In this document: positions 56,418 to 64,000 of the stretch, piece by piece | Position numbering within the stretch: the stretch's first letter is position 1 | Layout of the letters: every line of letters starts with the position of its first letter | DNA from: Telluria sp042683405 | GTDB lineage: Bacteria; Pseudomonadota; Gammaproteobacteria; Burkholderiales; Burkholderiaceae_D | Length of the DNA stretch: 64,000 bases | Reading direction: 5' to 3' | Assembly: GCF_042683405.1 (NCBI RefSeq) | Contig: NZ_JBHUJS010000003.1 | Span: 1 to 64,000, forward strand | The notes under the pieces: generated by a model | What the model was told of the DNA's origin: nothing | What the model saw: the letters and a program-made list of their open reading frames with translations, nothing else | Database searches by the model: none | Position numbers and translations under genes: made by a program

Positions 56418-57147
56418 CCTGGAAAACTGGCACGACTACACGGTGGAGTCCCGCCGCGAGATCATCGCCCTCCTGCGCGGCATCCGCGAGAAGAAGCAAC
56501 TGGTGCGCCTGGCGGCCGGTGGGGAATCGGACGTGTGCGTGACGTCGGTGCTGGAAGTGGACCCGGACAGCGACAGCGTCTACCTCGACTGCTCGATCGA
56601 CCGTGCCCAGAACCGCCGCATGGTCGAGGCGAAACGCGTCGGGTTCGAAAGTTCGCTCGACAAGATCCGGATCATGTTCAGCACCGAGACGCTGGAAGAG
56701 ACGACCTACGACGACCGCCCTGCACTGCGCATGGATATTCCGGAGTCGCTGATCCGCCTGCAGCGCCGCGAGTTCTACCGGATGGAAACGCCGGTCGGCA
56801 ATCCGGTCAAGGTGCGCCTGCCTGCCGACGACTGCGGCGCGGTGCACCTGCTGCCGCTGGCCGACATCAGCTGCGGCGGCATCGCCATCCTCGACAACCA
56901 GCACCAGCTGGGCGACGAGGTCGGCAAGATGTTCGAGAACTGCATCATCGAAGTGCCCGAGATCGGCAACGTCACCACCAGCCTGCAGGTCCGCAACCAC
57001 CTCGACATCACCCTGCTGAACGGCAAGACCAACCGGCGCGTGGGCTGCCAGTTCGTCAATATCTCGCGCGGCAACCTGGCCGCGGTGCAGAAGTACATCA
57101 CCAAGCTCGAGCGCGAGCGCAACGCCCGCATCGCCGGACTGGGCTAA
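56407..57147 (+). CDS. ycgR: Flagellar brake protein YcgR (PilZ, c-di-GMP receptor)
   Basis: A 246-residue protein with the YcgR N-terminal domain (about 10-110) and a PilZ domain (about 115-230). The c-di-GMP motifs are present: RLQRREFYR (RxxxR) and DISCGGIAI (D/NxSxxG). On binding c-di-GMP it slows the motor via MotA or FliG. The two cyclases in this window could supply the ligand. Start overlaps the fhlB end. Confidence 0.93.
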   Translation: MTNNLENWHDYTVESRREIIALLRGIREKKQLVRLAAGGESDVCVTSVLEVDPDSDSVYLDCSIDRAQNRRMVEAKRVGFESSLDKIRIMFSTETLEETTYDDRPALRMDIPESLIRLQRREFYRMETPVGNPVKVRLPADDCGAVHLLPLADISCGGIAILDNQHQLGDEVGKMFENCIIEVPEIGNVTTSLQVRNHLDITLLNGKTNRRVGCQFVNISRGNLAAVQKYITKLERERNARIAGLG

Positions 57148-57154
57148 GGATCCT

Positions 57155-57194
57155 GGGACTGAACTGCCCGCCCAGCGGCGCAGGGGCAGTCCCC
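57155..57194. repeat. Degenerate GGGGACAGTCCC-type repeat
   Basis: GGGACTGAACTGCCC and GGGGCAGTCCCC between convergent ycgR and fliE; a decayed copy. Confidence 0.45.
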
Positions 57195-57203
57195 TTTCCT
57201 CCC

Positions 57204-57572
57204 TTACACCTGCATGTTCATGATTTCGTGATAGGCCGACACCAGCTTATTGCGTACCTGCACCGTCGCCTGGAAGTTGATGCTCGCCTTTTGCATATTG
57301 ATCATCACATCCGACAGGCTGACCGAGTCGTCACCCAGCGCAAAGCGCTGCCCCAGCTCCTGCGCACTCTTCTGGCTGTCGCTGACCGCCTGGAGCGAGT
57401 TCTTCAGTGCGTCCGAGAAGTCGACCTTGGCGGCCGGACCCGCGCCCGGCACGGCGCCGCCGAGCCCGAGGGCATTGCCCACGTCGGGCGCGCCGGACGG
57501 CCGCTGCGCCGCCGCCTTGAGCTGCTCCATCATGGCCAGGATGCGATTCTGGTCAATGCCGCCAACGTTCAT
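57204..57572 (-). CDS. fliE: Flagellar hook-basal body complex protein FliE
   Basis: A 122-residue FliE, joining the MS ring to the rod. C-terminal conserved part: VDFSDALKNSLQAVSDSQKS and INFQATVQVRNKLVSAYHEI. The Gly/Pro-rich N-terminal segment (about 25-50) is longer than in enterics. GGAC/AGAG elements precede the ATG. It is divergent from fliF, with 187 bases between; that gap has an AATAGG-CCT-CCTATT inverted repeat (57674-57688) but no sigma-54 site that I trust. Confidence 0.94.
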   Translation of the reverse strand: MNVGGIDQNRILAMMEQLKAAAQRPSGAPDVGNALGLGGAVPGAGPAAKVDFSDALKNSLQAVSDSQKSAQELGQRFALGDDSVSLSDVMINMQKASINFQATVQVRNKLVSAYHEIMNMQV

Positions 57573-57759
57573 TTTGAGGTCCTCTCTGTTGCCCCGGTAA
57601 AATACCGATTCACTTTTTTCAGGCTGTCAGGATAACAGTGGCAGGTCACGCAATTTCTCAGGAGTAGGACCGGAATAGGCCTCCTATTTGAAGGTTTGCC
57701 CGCCCAGGCCCGGGTCCATAATTCTGCCTGAGCCCAACCCACATTCACCGGAACCAACC

Positions 57760-59424
57760 ATGGCAGTAGCCGACGCACTCGACACCGCTCCTACCCCATT
57801 CCTGCAGACCTCGTTCGGGAAGAACATCCTCATCGGCGGCGGCATTGCGGTCGTGGTCGCGATCATGGCGGCGGTGTGGATGTGGAGCCAGCAGCCGGAA
57901 TACCGTGTGCTGTTTGCCAACTTCACCGACCGCGACGGCGGCGCCCTCACCGCGGCGCTGGACCAGATGCAGATCGAGTACAAGTTCTCCGAAGGCGGCG
58001 GCGCGATCCTGGTCCCGGCCGACAAGGTGCACGATGCGCGCCTGAAGCTGGCCGCGCAAGGCCTGCCCAAGGGCGGCAACGTCGGCTTCGAGCTGATGGA
58101 AAACCAGAAGCTGGGCGTGTCCCAGTTCCATGAACAGGTCAACTACCAGCGCTCCCTGGAAGGCGAACTGGCGCGCTCGATCGAGTCGCTGGCCGCCGTG
58201 TCGGCCGCGCGCGTGCACCTGGCGCTGCCGAAGGACTCCGTGTTCGTGCGCGAACAGCAGCAGCCGACCGCTTCGGTCCTGCTCAACCTGCACCAGAACC
58301 GCGCGCTCGACCCGGCCCAGGTGCAGGCCATCGTCAACCTGGTCGCCTCCAGCGTACCGAAGCTGACCGCGTCGAACGTGACGGTGGTCGACCAGTCCGG
58401 CAACCTGCTGTCCGAGACGTCCCGGCAGGCCGGCGCGCGCCAGCTCGACCCGAACCAGCTCAAGTACGTGACCCAGCTGCAGCAGCAGATCGTGCGCCAG
58501 GTCGAATCGATCGTCACCCCGATCGTCGGCCAGGGCAATGTGCGCGCCGAAGCGACCGCCGACATCGATTTCGCGCAGGTCGATACCGCCGCCGAAACCT
58601 ACAAGCCGAATTCGCCGCCCAACGAGTCGGCCATCCGCAGCAGCCACACCGCCGAATCGGGCGCCCCGGCCACGCCGCCGGCCGCCGGCGTGCCGGGCGC
58701 GCTGTCGAACCAGCCGCCGGGCGCCGCCGCCGCACCGCTGGACGCGAACGGCGCGCAGGCTGCGCCAGGCGCACCGAACACCCAGGCCGGCCCTGCGAGC
58801 AGGAACGCCACCACCAATTTCGAGGTCGACAAGACCATCCGCTACGAGCAGCGCCCGATGGGCGGCATCAAGCGCCTGACGGTCGGGGTGGTGGTGAACT
58901 ACCGCCGCATCGTCGATCCGAAGACCGGCAAGGTCACCGTGCGTCCGCTGTCGCCGGCCGAAGTCACCCAGATCAATGACCTGGTGCGCGGCGCGATGGG
59001 CTTCTCGCAGGAGCGCGGCGACGTCGTGAACGTCACCAACGCCCCGTTCGACGGCGTCGACAAGCCGGCCGACCTGGGCCCGCAGGTGGAGTGGTACCGC
59101 GATCCGGAGAATCTCCCGCTGGCGAAGGAAACCGCGAAGTACATCGTGGCGATCGTGCTGCTCGCCTTCCTGTACTTCCGCATGCTGCGTCCGTTGATGC
59201 GCCCCGTGATGCGCAAGCTGGACGAGATCACCGATGTGCCGGAGCCGGTGCGTCCGGATCCGGAAGAGGCGGAGGATGCGCTCGAGCGCGCCCAGCTCAA
59301 CGAGCTGGAAGTCAAACAGAACCGCGGCTACCGCGACAACCTGGAAGCGGCCAAGACGCTTGCCAAGGAAGATCCGCGCGTCGTCGCAAACGTAGTGAAA
59401 GCATGGGTGGGTTCCAATGAATGA
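57760..59424 (+). CDS. fliF: Flagellar MS-ring protein FliF
   Basis: A 554-residue MS-ring subunit. First membrane span about 20-44 (NILIGGGIAVVVAIMAAVWM), ring-building motifs in the periplasm (DQMQIEYKFSEGGGAILVPA and SAARVHLALPKDSVF), an Ala/Pro/Gly insertion near 300-360, second span about 470-490 (YIVAIVLLAFLYFRML) and the C-terminal FliG-binding tail. ATG 57760 is chosen since the frame upstream lacks homology. fliG overlaps its end by 8 bases. Confidence 0.96.
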   Translation: MAVADALDTAPTPFLQTSFGKNILIGGGIAVVVAIMAAVWMWSQQPEYRVLFANFTDRDGGALTAALDQMQIEYKFSEGGGAILVPADKVHDARLKLAAQGLPKGGNVGFELMENQKLGVSQFHEQVNYQRSLEGELARSIESLAAVSAARVHLALPKDSVFVREQQQPTASVLLNLHQNRALDPAQVQAIVNLVASSVPKLTASNVTVVDQSGNLLSETSRQAGARQLDPNQLKYVTQLQQQIVRQVESIVTPIVGQGNVRAEATADIDFAQVDTAAETYKPNSPPNESAIRSSHTAESGAPATPPAAGVPGALSNQPPGAAAAPLDANGAQAAPGAPNTQAGPASRNATTNFEVDKTIRYEQRPMGGIKRLTVGVVVNYRRIVDPKTGKVTVRPLSPAEVTQINDLVRGAMGFSQERGDVVNVTNAPFDGVDKPADLGPQVEWYRDPENLPLAKETAKYIVAIVLLAFLYFRMLRPLMRPVMRKLDEITDVPEPVRPDPEEAEDALERAQLNELEVKQNRGYRDNLEAAKTLAKEDPRVVANVVKAWVGSNE

Positions 59425-60412
59425 TAACGGCATCCAGAAGGCCGCAATCCTGATGCTCGCCATTGGCGAGGCGGAAGCGGCCGAAGTGATGAAATTCCTC
59501 GGCCCGCGCGAGGTTCTCAAGCTGGGCGCCGCGATGGCGACCATGAAGGGCGTGCAGCACGAGCAGGTGGTGGGCGTGCTGGAATCGTTCCGCGAGCAGA
59601 CCGACCTGAATTCAACCGTCGGCCTGGACTCGGACGAGTACATCCGCCAGGTGCTGACCAAGGCGCTGGGCGACGACAAGGCCTCGGTCCTGCTGTCGCG
59701 CATCCTGGGCGGCAAGGACGCGAGCGGCATCGAAAGCCTGAAGTGGATGGACGCAAACTCGGTGGCGGAACTGATCCGCAACGAGCACCCGCAAATCATC
59801 GCGACCATCCTGGTCCACCTGGAACGCGACCAGGCCTGCGAGATCCTGTCCTGCTTCACCGACCGCCTGCGCAACGACGTGGTGCTGCGCATCGCCACGC
59901 TGGACGGCGTGCAGCCGGCCGCGCTGCGCGAACTGAACGACGTGCTGACCAAGCTCCTGTCGGGTAACGAGAACATCAAGAAGTCCTCGCTGGGCGGCGT
60001 GCGCGCGGCGGCGGAGATCCTCAACTTCATGTCCGGCGACCAGGAAAGCTCGGTCATGGACAACATCAAGAACTACGACAACGACATGGCGCAGAAGATC
60101 ATGGACGAGATGTTCGTGTTCGATAACGTCATCGACATCGACGACCGCGGCATCCAGCTGCTGCTGCGCGAAGTGCAGTCCGAGATGCTGATCATCGCGC
60201 TCAAGGGCGCTTCGCAGGACCTGCGCGAGAAGATCTTCCGCAACATGTCCTCGCGTGCGGCCGAGATGATGCGCGAAGACCTCGAGTCCAAGGGCCCGGT
60301 GCGCCTGTCCGAGGTCGAGTCGCAGCAGAAGCAGATCCTGCAGATCGTGCGCCGCCTGGCGGACGAAGGCCAGATCGTCCTGGGCGGCAAGGGTGAGGAC
60401 TCGTTCATCTGA
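59417..60412 (+). CDS. fliG: Flagellar motor switch protein FliG
   Basis: A 331-residue switch protein: N-terminal domain binding FliF (KAAILMLAIGEAEAAEVMKF), middle domain with EHPQ (NEHPQIIATILVHLERDQ) that binds FliM, and C-terminal torque domain (LLLREVQSEMLIIALKGASQ, MSSRAAEMMREDLESKGPVR) with the charged residues that meet the stator. Overlaps fliF by 8 bases and fliH by 1. Confidence 0.97.
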   Translation: MNDNGIQKAAILMLAIGEAEAAEVMKFLGPREVLKLGAAMATMKGVQHEQVVGVLESFREQTDLNSTVGLDSDEYIRQVLTKALGDDKASVLLSRILGGKDASGIESLKWMDANSVAELIRNEHPQIIATILVHLERDQACEILSCFTDRLRNDVVLRIATLDGVQPAALRELNDVLTKLLSGNENIKKSSLGGVRAAAEILNFMSGDQESSVMDNIKNYDNDMAQKIMDEMFVFDNVIDIDDRGIQLLLREVQSEMLIIALKGASQDLREKIFRNMSSRAAEMMREDLESKGPVRLSEVESQQKQILQIVRRLADEGQIVLGGKGEDSFI

Positions 60413-61062
60413 TGAGTATGTCGAAAGAAACGATGAGCGCCTACCAGCGCTGGGAAATGACCTCCTTCGGCGACGAGCGCCCGAGCGTGGTCGCAGCACG
60501 CCAGCCTGCTCCGCCGGCTGTCGAAATGCCGACCGAGGCGCAGGTCGCGGCGGTGTTCGAACAGGCCCGCCAGGCCGGCCTTGAAGCGGGCCGCGAGGCG
60601 GGCTTCCAGGAAGGCCTGGCCATCGGCCGCACCGAGGCCGCCGCGGAGCTGCAGTACGTGCGCCAGATCGCCGCTGAATTCAGCCAGGCGCTTGCGCGCG
60701 CCGACGAGCACATCGCGGCCGACGTGCTGGACCTGGCGCTCAACCTGTCGCGCTCGATGCTGCGCACCGCGCTCGAAGTGAAACCCGAACTGGTGCTGCC
60801 GGTGGTGCGCGAAGCGATCGAATACCTGCCGGTGGTGCAGCAGCCCGCGCTGCTGATGCTCAATCCGCTCGACGCCGACCTGGTGCGCGAGGGCCTGGGC
60901 GACGAGCTCGATGCTGCCGGCTGGCGCATCGTGGAGGATTACCAGATCGCGCGCGGCGGCTGCAAGCTCGACACACCGCATAACCAGATCGACGCGCAAG
61001 CCGCGAGCCGCTGGAACCGCATCGCCCACGCGCTGGGCAAGAACACGGACTGGCTCGGATAA
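60412..61062 (+). CDS. fliH: Flagellar assembly protein FliH
   Basis: A 216-residue regulator of the FliI ATPase. Central helix with Gly/Ala-rich heptads (EQARQAGLEAGREAGFQEGL), then the C-terminal FliH domain (LDLALNLSRSMLRTALEVKP, GCKLDTPHNQIDAQAASRW). Start overlaps the fliG stop (TGATG), and its TAA overlaps the fliI ATG. Confidence 0.95.
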   Translation: MSMSKETMSAYQRWEMTSFGDERPSVVAARQPAPPAVEMPTEAQVAAVFEQARQAGLEAGREAGFQEGLAIGRTEAAAELQYVRQIAAEFSQALARADEHIAADVLDLALNLSRSMLRTALEVKPELVLPVVREAIEYLPVVQQPALLMLNPLDADLVREGLGDELDAAGWRIVEDYQIARGGCKLDTPHNQIDAQAASRWNRIAHALGKNTDWLG

Positions 61063-62480
61063 TGGACGCGGCAACTGCCAACGCAGCGGCGCCGGACCGC
61101 CACACCGCGCGCTGGCGCTCCTACCTCAAGGACTGCAGCGCGCTGGTCGGCTTCGTCGAACCGATGCAGATTTCCGGCCGCGTGACGCGCGTCGCCGGCC
61201 TGGTGATGGAATGTGTGGGCCTGCGCCTGGCGGTCGGCTCCGCGTGCACGATCCCGCTGTCGAACGGCGCGCGCATCGAGGCGGAAGTGGTCGGCTTCGA
61301 CGGCGACCGCCTGTTCCTGATGCCGCAAAGCGATGTGGAAGGAGTGGTGCCCGGCACGCGCGTGTTCCCGGTCGAGGCCAATGTGCCCCGTCCCGGTTCC
61401 GTGTCGCACCCGCGCCGCCGCCCGAGCGACCGCGCGCGCCACCTGCCGGTGGGCCAGCAGCTGCTGGGCCGCGTGCTGGACGGCGCCGGCCGCCCGCTCG
61501 ACAACAAAGGTCCACTGCACACCGAAGACAGCGCGCCGATCAACGTGCGCCCGGCCAATCCGCTCGAACGCCAGCCGATCACCGACACCATGGACGTGGG
61601 CGTGCGCGCCATTAACGCCATGCTGACCGTCGGCCGCGGCCAGCGCCTCGGCCTGTTCGCCGGTTCCGGCGTCGGCAAATCGGTCCTGCTGGGCATGATG
61701 GCGCGCTACAGCGCCGCCGACGTCATCGTCGTCGGCCTGATCGGCGAGCGGGGACGCGAGGTGAAGGAATTCATCGAACATATCCTGGGCGAGGAAGGCC
61801 TGGCGCGCTCGGTCGTGGTGGCGGCGCCCGCCGACACCCCTCCCCTCATGCGCCTGCAGGGTGCGGCCTACGCCACCGCGATCGCGGAGCATTTCCGCGA
61901 CCAGGGCAAGGACGTGCTGCTGATCATGGACTCGCTGACCCGCTACGCGATGGCGCAGCGCGAAATCGCGCTGGCGATCGGCGAACCGCCGGCCACCAAG
62001 GGCTATCCGCCGTCGGTGTTCGCCAAACTGCCGGTGCTGGTCGAACGCGCCGGCAACGGCCCGGAAGGCGGCGGCTCGATCACCGCCTTCTACACCGTCC
62101 TGACCGAGGGCGACGACCAGCAGGACCCGATCGCCGACTCGGCGCGCGCGATCCTGGACGGCCACTTCGTCCTGAACCGGCGCCTGGCGGAAGCGGGCCA
62201 CTACCCCGCCATCGACATCGAACAGTCGATCAGCCGCGTCATGCACTCGATCACCACGCCGGAGCACCAGAAATCGGCGCGCAAGCTCAAACAGCTGTAC
62301 TCGCGCTTCGAGCGCTCGCGCGACCTGGTCGCGGTGGGCGCCTACGCGGCCGGCACCGACCCGGTGCTGGACCAGGCGATCCAGCTGAATGGCGCCATCG
62401 AAGAGTTCCTGTGCCAGGAAATCACCGAAAAAGTCGGCATGGACCAGAGCTTGGCCCAACTTACCTCGCTGTTCCCGTGA
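61062..62480 (+). CDS. fliI: Flagellum-specific ATPase FliI
   Basis: A 472-residue F1-beta-like ATPase that energises flagellar export. Walker A AGSGVGKS (200-207), GERGREVKEFIEHILG (about 228-243), Walker B region VLLIMDSLTRYAMAQREIAL and GGSITAFYTVL are present. Full length. Part of the fliF-GHIJ operon. Confidence 0.97.
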   Translation: MDAATANAAAPDRHTARWRSYLKDCSALVGFVEPMQISGRVTRVAGLVMECVGLRLAVGSACTIPLSNGARIEAEVVGFDGDRLFLMPQSDVEGVVPGTRVFPVEANVPRPGSVSHPRRRPSDRARHLPVGQQLLGRVLDGAGRPLDNKGPLHTEDSAPINVRPANPLERQPITDTMDVGVRAINAMLTVGRGQRLGLFAGSGVGKSVLLGMMARYSAADVIVVGLIGERGREVKEFIEHILGEEGLARSVVVAAPADTPPLMRLQGAAYATAIAEHFRDQGKDVLLIMDSLTRYAMAQREIALAIGEPPATKGYPPSVFAKLPVLVERAGNGPEGGGSITAFYTVLTEGDDQQDPIADSARAILDGHFVLNRRLAEAGHYPAIDIEQSISRVMHSITTPEHQKSARKLKQLYSRFERSRDLVAVGAYAAGTDPVLDQAIQLNGAIEEFLCQEITEKVGMDQSLAQLTSLFP

Positions 62481-62515
62481 TCGGACGCGCGGGCGGGCTC
62501 CTATAATCGTCTCCA

Positions 62516-62956
62516 ATGGCTAAGCAATCCGCACTCGAGACGCTGATCGAACTGGCGCAGCGCGACACCGACGACGCCGCCAAGCGGCTCGGCGCGGCGC
62601 TCAAAGGCGTCGAGGAAGCGCAGCAAAAGCTCGAAATGCTGCTCGGCTACCGTGACGACTACGCCGCCCGGCTGCTGCAGGCGCAGTCCAGCGGCATCAC
62701 ACCGATGGCGTACCAGAACTTTGTCGCCTTCATGGGCAAGCTGGATGCGGCCACCAACGGCCAGCGCGAAGTGCTCAGGCACGCCCAGGCCAAGGCGGCG
62801 ACGGAAAAGACCAGGTGGCAGGACGCGGAGCGCAAGCGCCTGTCCTACCAGACGCTCTCGAACCGTGCGGCCGAAGAGGCGCTCAAGCTCGAGAACAAGC
62901 GCGACCAGAAACTGATGGACGAACACGCGGCACGGCAAGCCTATTACCGGCGCTAA
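62516..62956 (+). CDS. fliJ: Flagellar export protein FliJ
   Basis: A 146-residue, almost wholly alpha-helical coiled-coil protein (LIELAQRDTDDAAKRLGAAL, ALKLENKRDQKLMDEHAARQ). FliJ sits in the FliI ring and couples to FlhA. Position after fliI and length support the call. TATAAT (62501-62506) in the 35-base gap may be chance. Confidence 0.92.
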   Translation: MAKQSALETLIELAQRDTDDAAKRLGAALKGVEEAQQKLEMLLGYRDDYAARLLQAQSSGITPMAYQNFVAFMGKLDAATNGQREVLRHAQAKAATEKTRWQDAERKRLSYQTLSNRAAEEALKLENKRDQKLMDEHAARQAYYRR

Positions 62957-62974
62957 CGAAACACCCCCGAAAAT

Positions 62975-64000
62975 ATGCAAGCTCAGACCATCCCGACCTC
63001 GATCAACGCCGCCAGCGCGGCCCCTGCCGGCGCGCGCGGCCCCGCCGCCGCCGCCCCGGCGGACGCCACCACCCCGTTCGCCGAAGCGCTGTCGCGCGAG
63101 ATCGGCCAGCGCCAGCAGCCCGCAGACAATCTGGCCACCGACCCCGCAGCGGACCTGCGTCCCGGCGCCGCTGCCACAGCAGCAGCGCAGCCACACGACG
63201 CAGCCGCCGAGGCAGCCGCCGATGCAGCGGAAGAAGCCGCCCTCGCCGCCGACGCATCCGCGATCGCCCCCGTCACCGACATGCTGGCCCTGGCGGCAAG
63301 CCTGGCGCAGCCAGCGCGCACCGCCGCCCCAGCCGCACCCAAAATGGGGACAGACCCCATTTCGAAAATGGGGACAGACCCCATTTCTGCCTCCATTTCG
63401 GCTGCCAGCATCCCGGCGCCCTTGGCTCAAGCCGCACCGGAAATGGGGACAGACCCCATTTCGGAAATGGGGTCTGTCCCCATTTCCGGGTCTGTGCCCG
63501 GGTCGGGTGCGGCGGCGCTGGCTGGCGCCGGCCGCGCAGAGGCCGTGGCAGCGCAGAAGCCTGCTGTGGAGGTGCACGCGAGCGGTGTCACGCCGCGATC
63601 CCCGGCTTCTGCCATGTTTGCGCAGGCGCTGGTCCAGGCTGTGCAGACGGTTGGCACGGGCGCCGCGGCGCGACCGGAGGGGGAAGGCGGAGCTCAGCTG
63701 CGGTCCATGTTCGCGAGCGCGACGCAGGTATCGCAGGCCCCCGTCTCCATCACGCCAGGCGATACGGCGCAGACGGTGTCCGACCTGCTGGCGGGCGTGG
63801 TGGCGCAGCCTGCGCCGGCCCGCCCTGCGGCAGCACAGCCAGCCCAGCCGGCCGCGGCGCAGGGGGCCCAGTCTCAAGAGGAGCTGGCAACGCTGGCTTC
63901 CGCAGGTGAAGCGATGCCAGAGCCGGTGGCGGCTGAAGCACCTGCGCCCGCCGAGGCCTTTGCAACGCAGCTGCAGGCAGCGCGCACCGATCAGGTGCAG
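62975..64000 (+). CDS. fliK: Flagellar hook-length control protein FliK (5' part; runs off the window)
   Basis: Open from ATG 62975 to the last base (342 codons, no stop). It starts MQAQTIPTSINAASAAPAGA and is Ala/Pro-rich, as the N-terminal ruler part of FliK is. Position after fliJ is the standard one; the conserved C-terminal switch domain must lie beyond 64000. Residues about 123-172 are encoded by repeat DNA: MGTDPIS occurs three times, and the inverted unit gives MGSVPIS. Despite the insertion the frame is kept. Confidence 0.88.
   Translation, partial: MQAQTIPTSINAASAAPAGARGPAAAAPADATTPFAEALSREIGQRQQPADNLATDPAADLRPGAAATAAAQPHDAAAEAAADAAEEAALAADASAIAPVTDMLALAASLAQPARTAAPAAPKMGTDPISKMGTDPISASISAASIPAPLAQAAPEMGTDPISEMGSVPISGSVPGSGAAALAGAGRAEAVAAQKPAVEVHASGVTPRSPASAMFAQALVQAVQTVGTGAAARPEGEGGAQLRSMFASATQVSQAPVSITPGDTAQTVSDLLAGVVAQPAPARPAAAQPAQPAAAQGAQSQEELATLASAGEAMPEPVAAEAPAPAEAFATQLQAARTDQVQ
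63342..63387. repeat. AAATGGGGACAGACCCC-type repeats inside fliK, pair 1
   Basis: Two direct units AAATGGGGACAGACCCCATTT, each a palindrome-like element as between yicC and gmk, translated as KMGTDPIS twice. Confidence 0.9.
63440..63486. repeat. AAATGGGGACAGACCCC-type repeats inside fliK, pair 2
   Basis: One direct unit (AAATGGGGACAGACCCCATTT) followed by an inverted unit (AAATGGGGTCTGTCCCCATTT), translated as EMGTDPIS and EMGSVPIS. Together they can form a large hairpin in the mRNA. Confidence 0.9.

Noticed and set aside
57573..57759. Sigma-54 promoter for fliE or fliF
   Set aside because: TGGCAGGTCACGCAA (about 57629-57643) looks similar, but GG and GC are 8 rather than 10 bases apart, so it does not meet the -24/-12 spacing.

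Overview
The window is GC-rich chromosomal DNA of a motile betaproteobacterium, most likely Oxalobacteraceae (Massilia/Telluria/Duganella/Janthinobacterium type). The evidence is the gene neighbourhoods (yicC-gmk-rpoZ-spoT-greB; stk-stp-rph-rdgB-hemW; fliF-GHIJK preceded by a divergent fliE), the Entner-Doudoroff block under HexR-like sites, and many short palindromic repeats of the GGGGACAGTCCCC and AAATGGGGACAGACCCC type at gene ends. The genus is an inference. I saw no tRNA, rRNA, CRISPR array, intact insertion sequence or prophage.

Layout. 0-12.3 kb: a putative Na+/H+ antiporter, a PRC-barrel protein, the RNA helicase HrpA, ArgA, YggX, a small lipoprotein, RpiA, and a compact signalling operon (CheY-like receiver, CheC-like phosphatase, PAS-GGDEF cyclase). 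12.3-14.2 kb: a secreted GH18 chitinase with two carbohydrate-binding modules. 14.4-24.7 kb: sugar catabolism (edd-eda, pgi, an SMP-30 lactonase, zwf-hexR, fRMsr, tal) with four HexR-like operators in front of edd, pgi and zwf. 24.7-26.8 kb: a DUF5694-like protein, an orphan PAAR protein and a TetR regulator. 26.9-32.7 kb: a complete RND efflux operon divergent from the TetR gene. 32.8-38.3 kb: hemW, rdgB, rph and a Ser/Thr kinase-phosphatase pair, interrupted by a tandem duplicated coiled-coil membrane gene whose first copy carries a nonsense codon. 38.3-43.3 kb: yicC, gmk, rpoZ, spoT, greB. 43.4-47.2 kb: a NarX/NarL-like two-component system and a second diguanylate cyclase. 47.5-64 kb: flagellar late and middle genes (two flagellins, flaG, fliD, fliS, fliT, a FliK-domain protein, fhlB, ycgR, fliE, fliFGHIJ and the start of fliK), with FliA (sigma-28) promoters.

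How the genes work together. Glucose-6-phosphate can be oxidised by Zwf, delactonised (possibly by the SMP-30 protein, since no classical pgl is present) and cleaved by Edd and Eda. Pgi, Tal and RpiA link this to gluconeogenesis and the pentose phosphate pathway. HexR is encoded with zwf and probably controls all three promoters. Flagellar filament genes are read from FliA promoters; c-di-GMP made by the two GGDEF proteins can act on the YcgR brake encoded in the flagellar cluster.

Most unusual points: palindromic repeats sit inside two coding sequences (hrpA and fliK) and are translated in frame; the two flagellin genes are most alike in the normally variable middle, which suggests gene conversion; a very good FliA promoter lies about 500 bases before fliC with no obvious gene and a hairpin downstream (candidate small RNA); and there is a three-gene CheY-CheC-cyclase operon.
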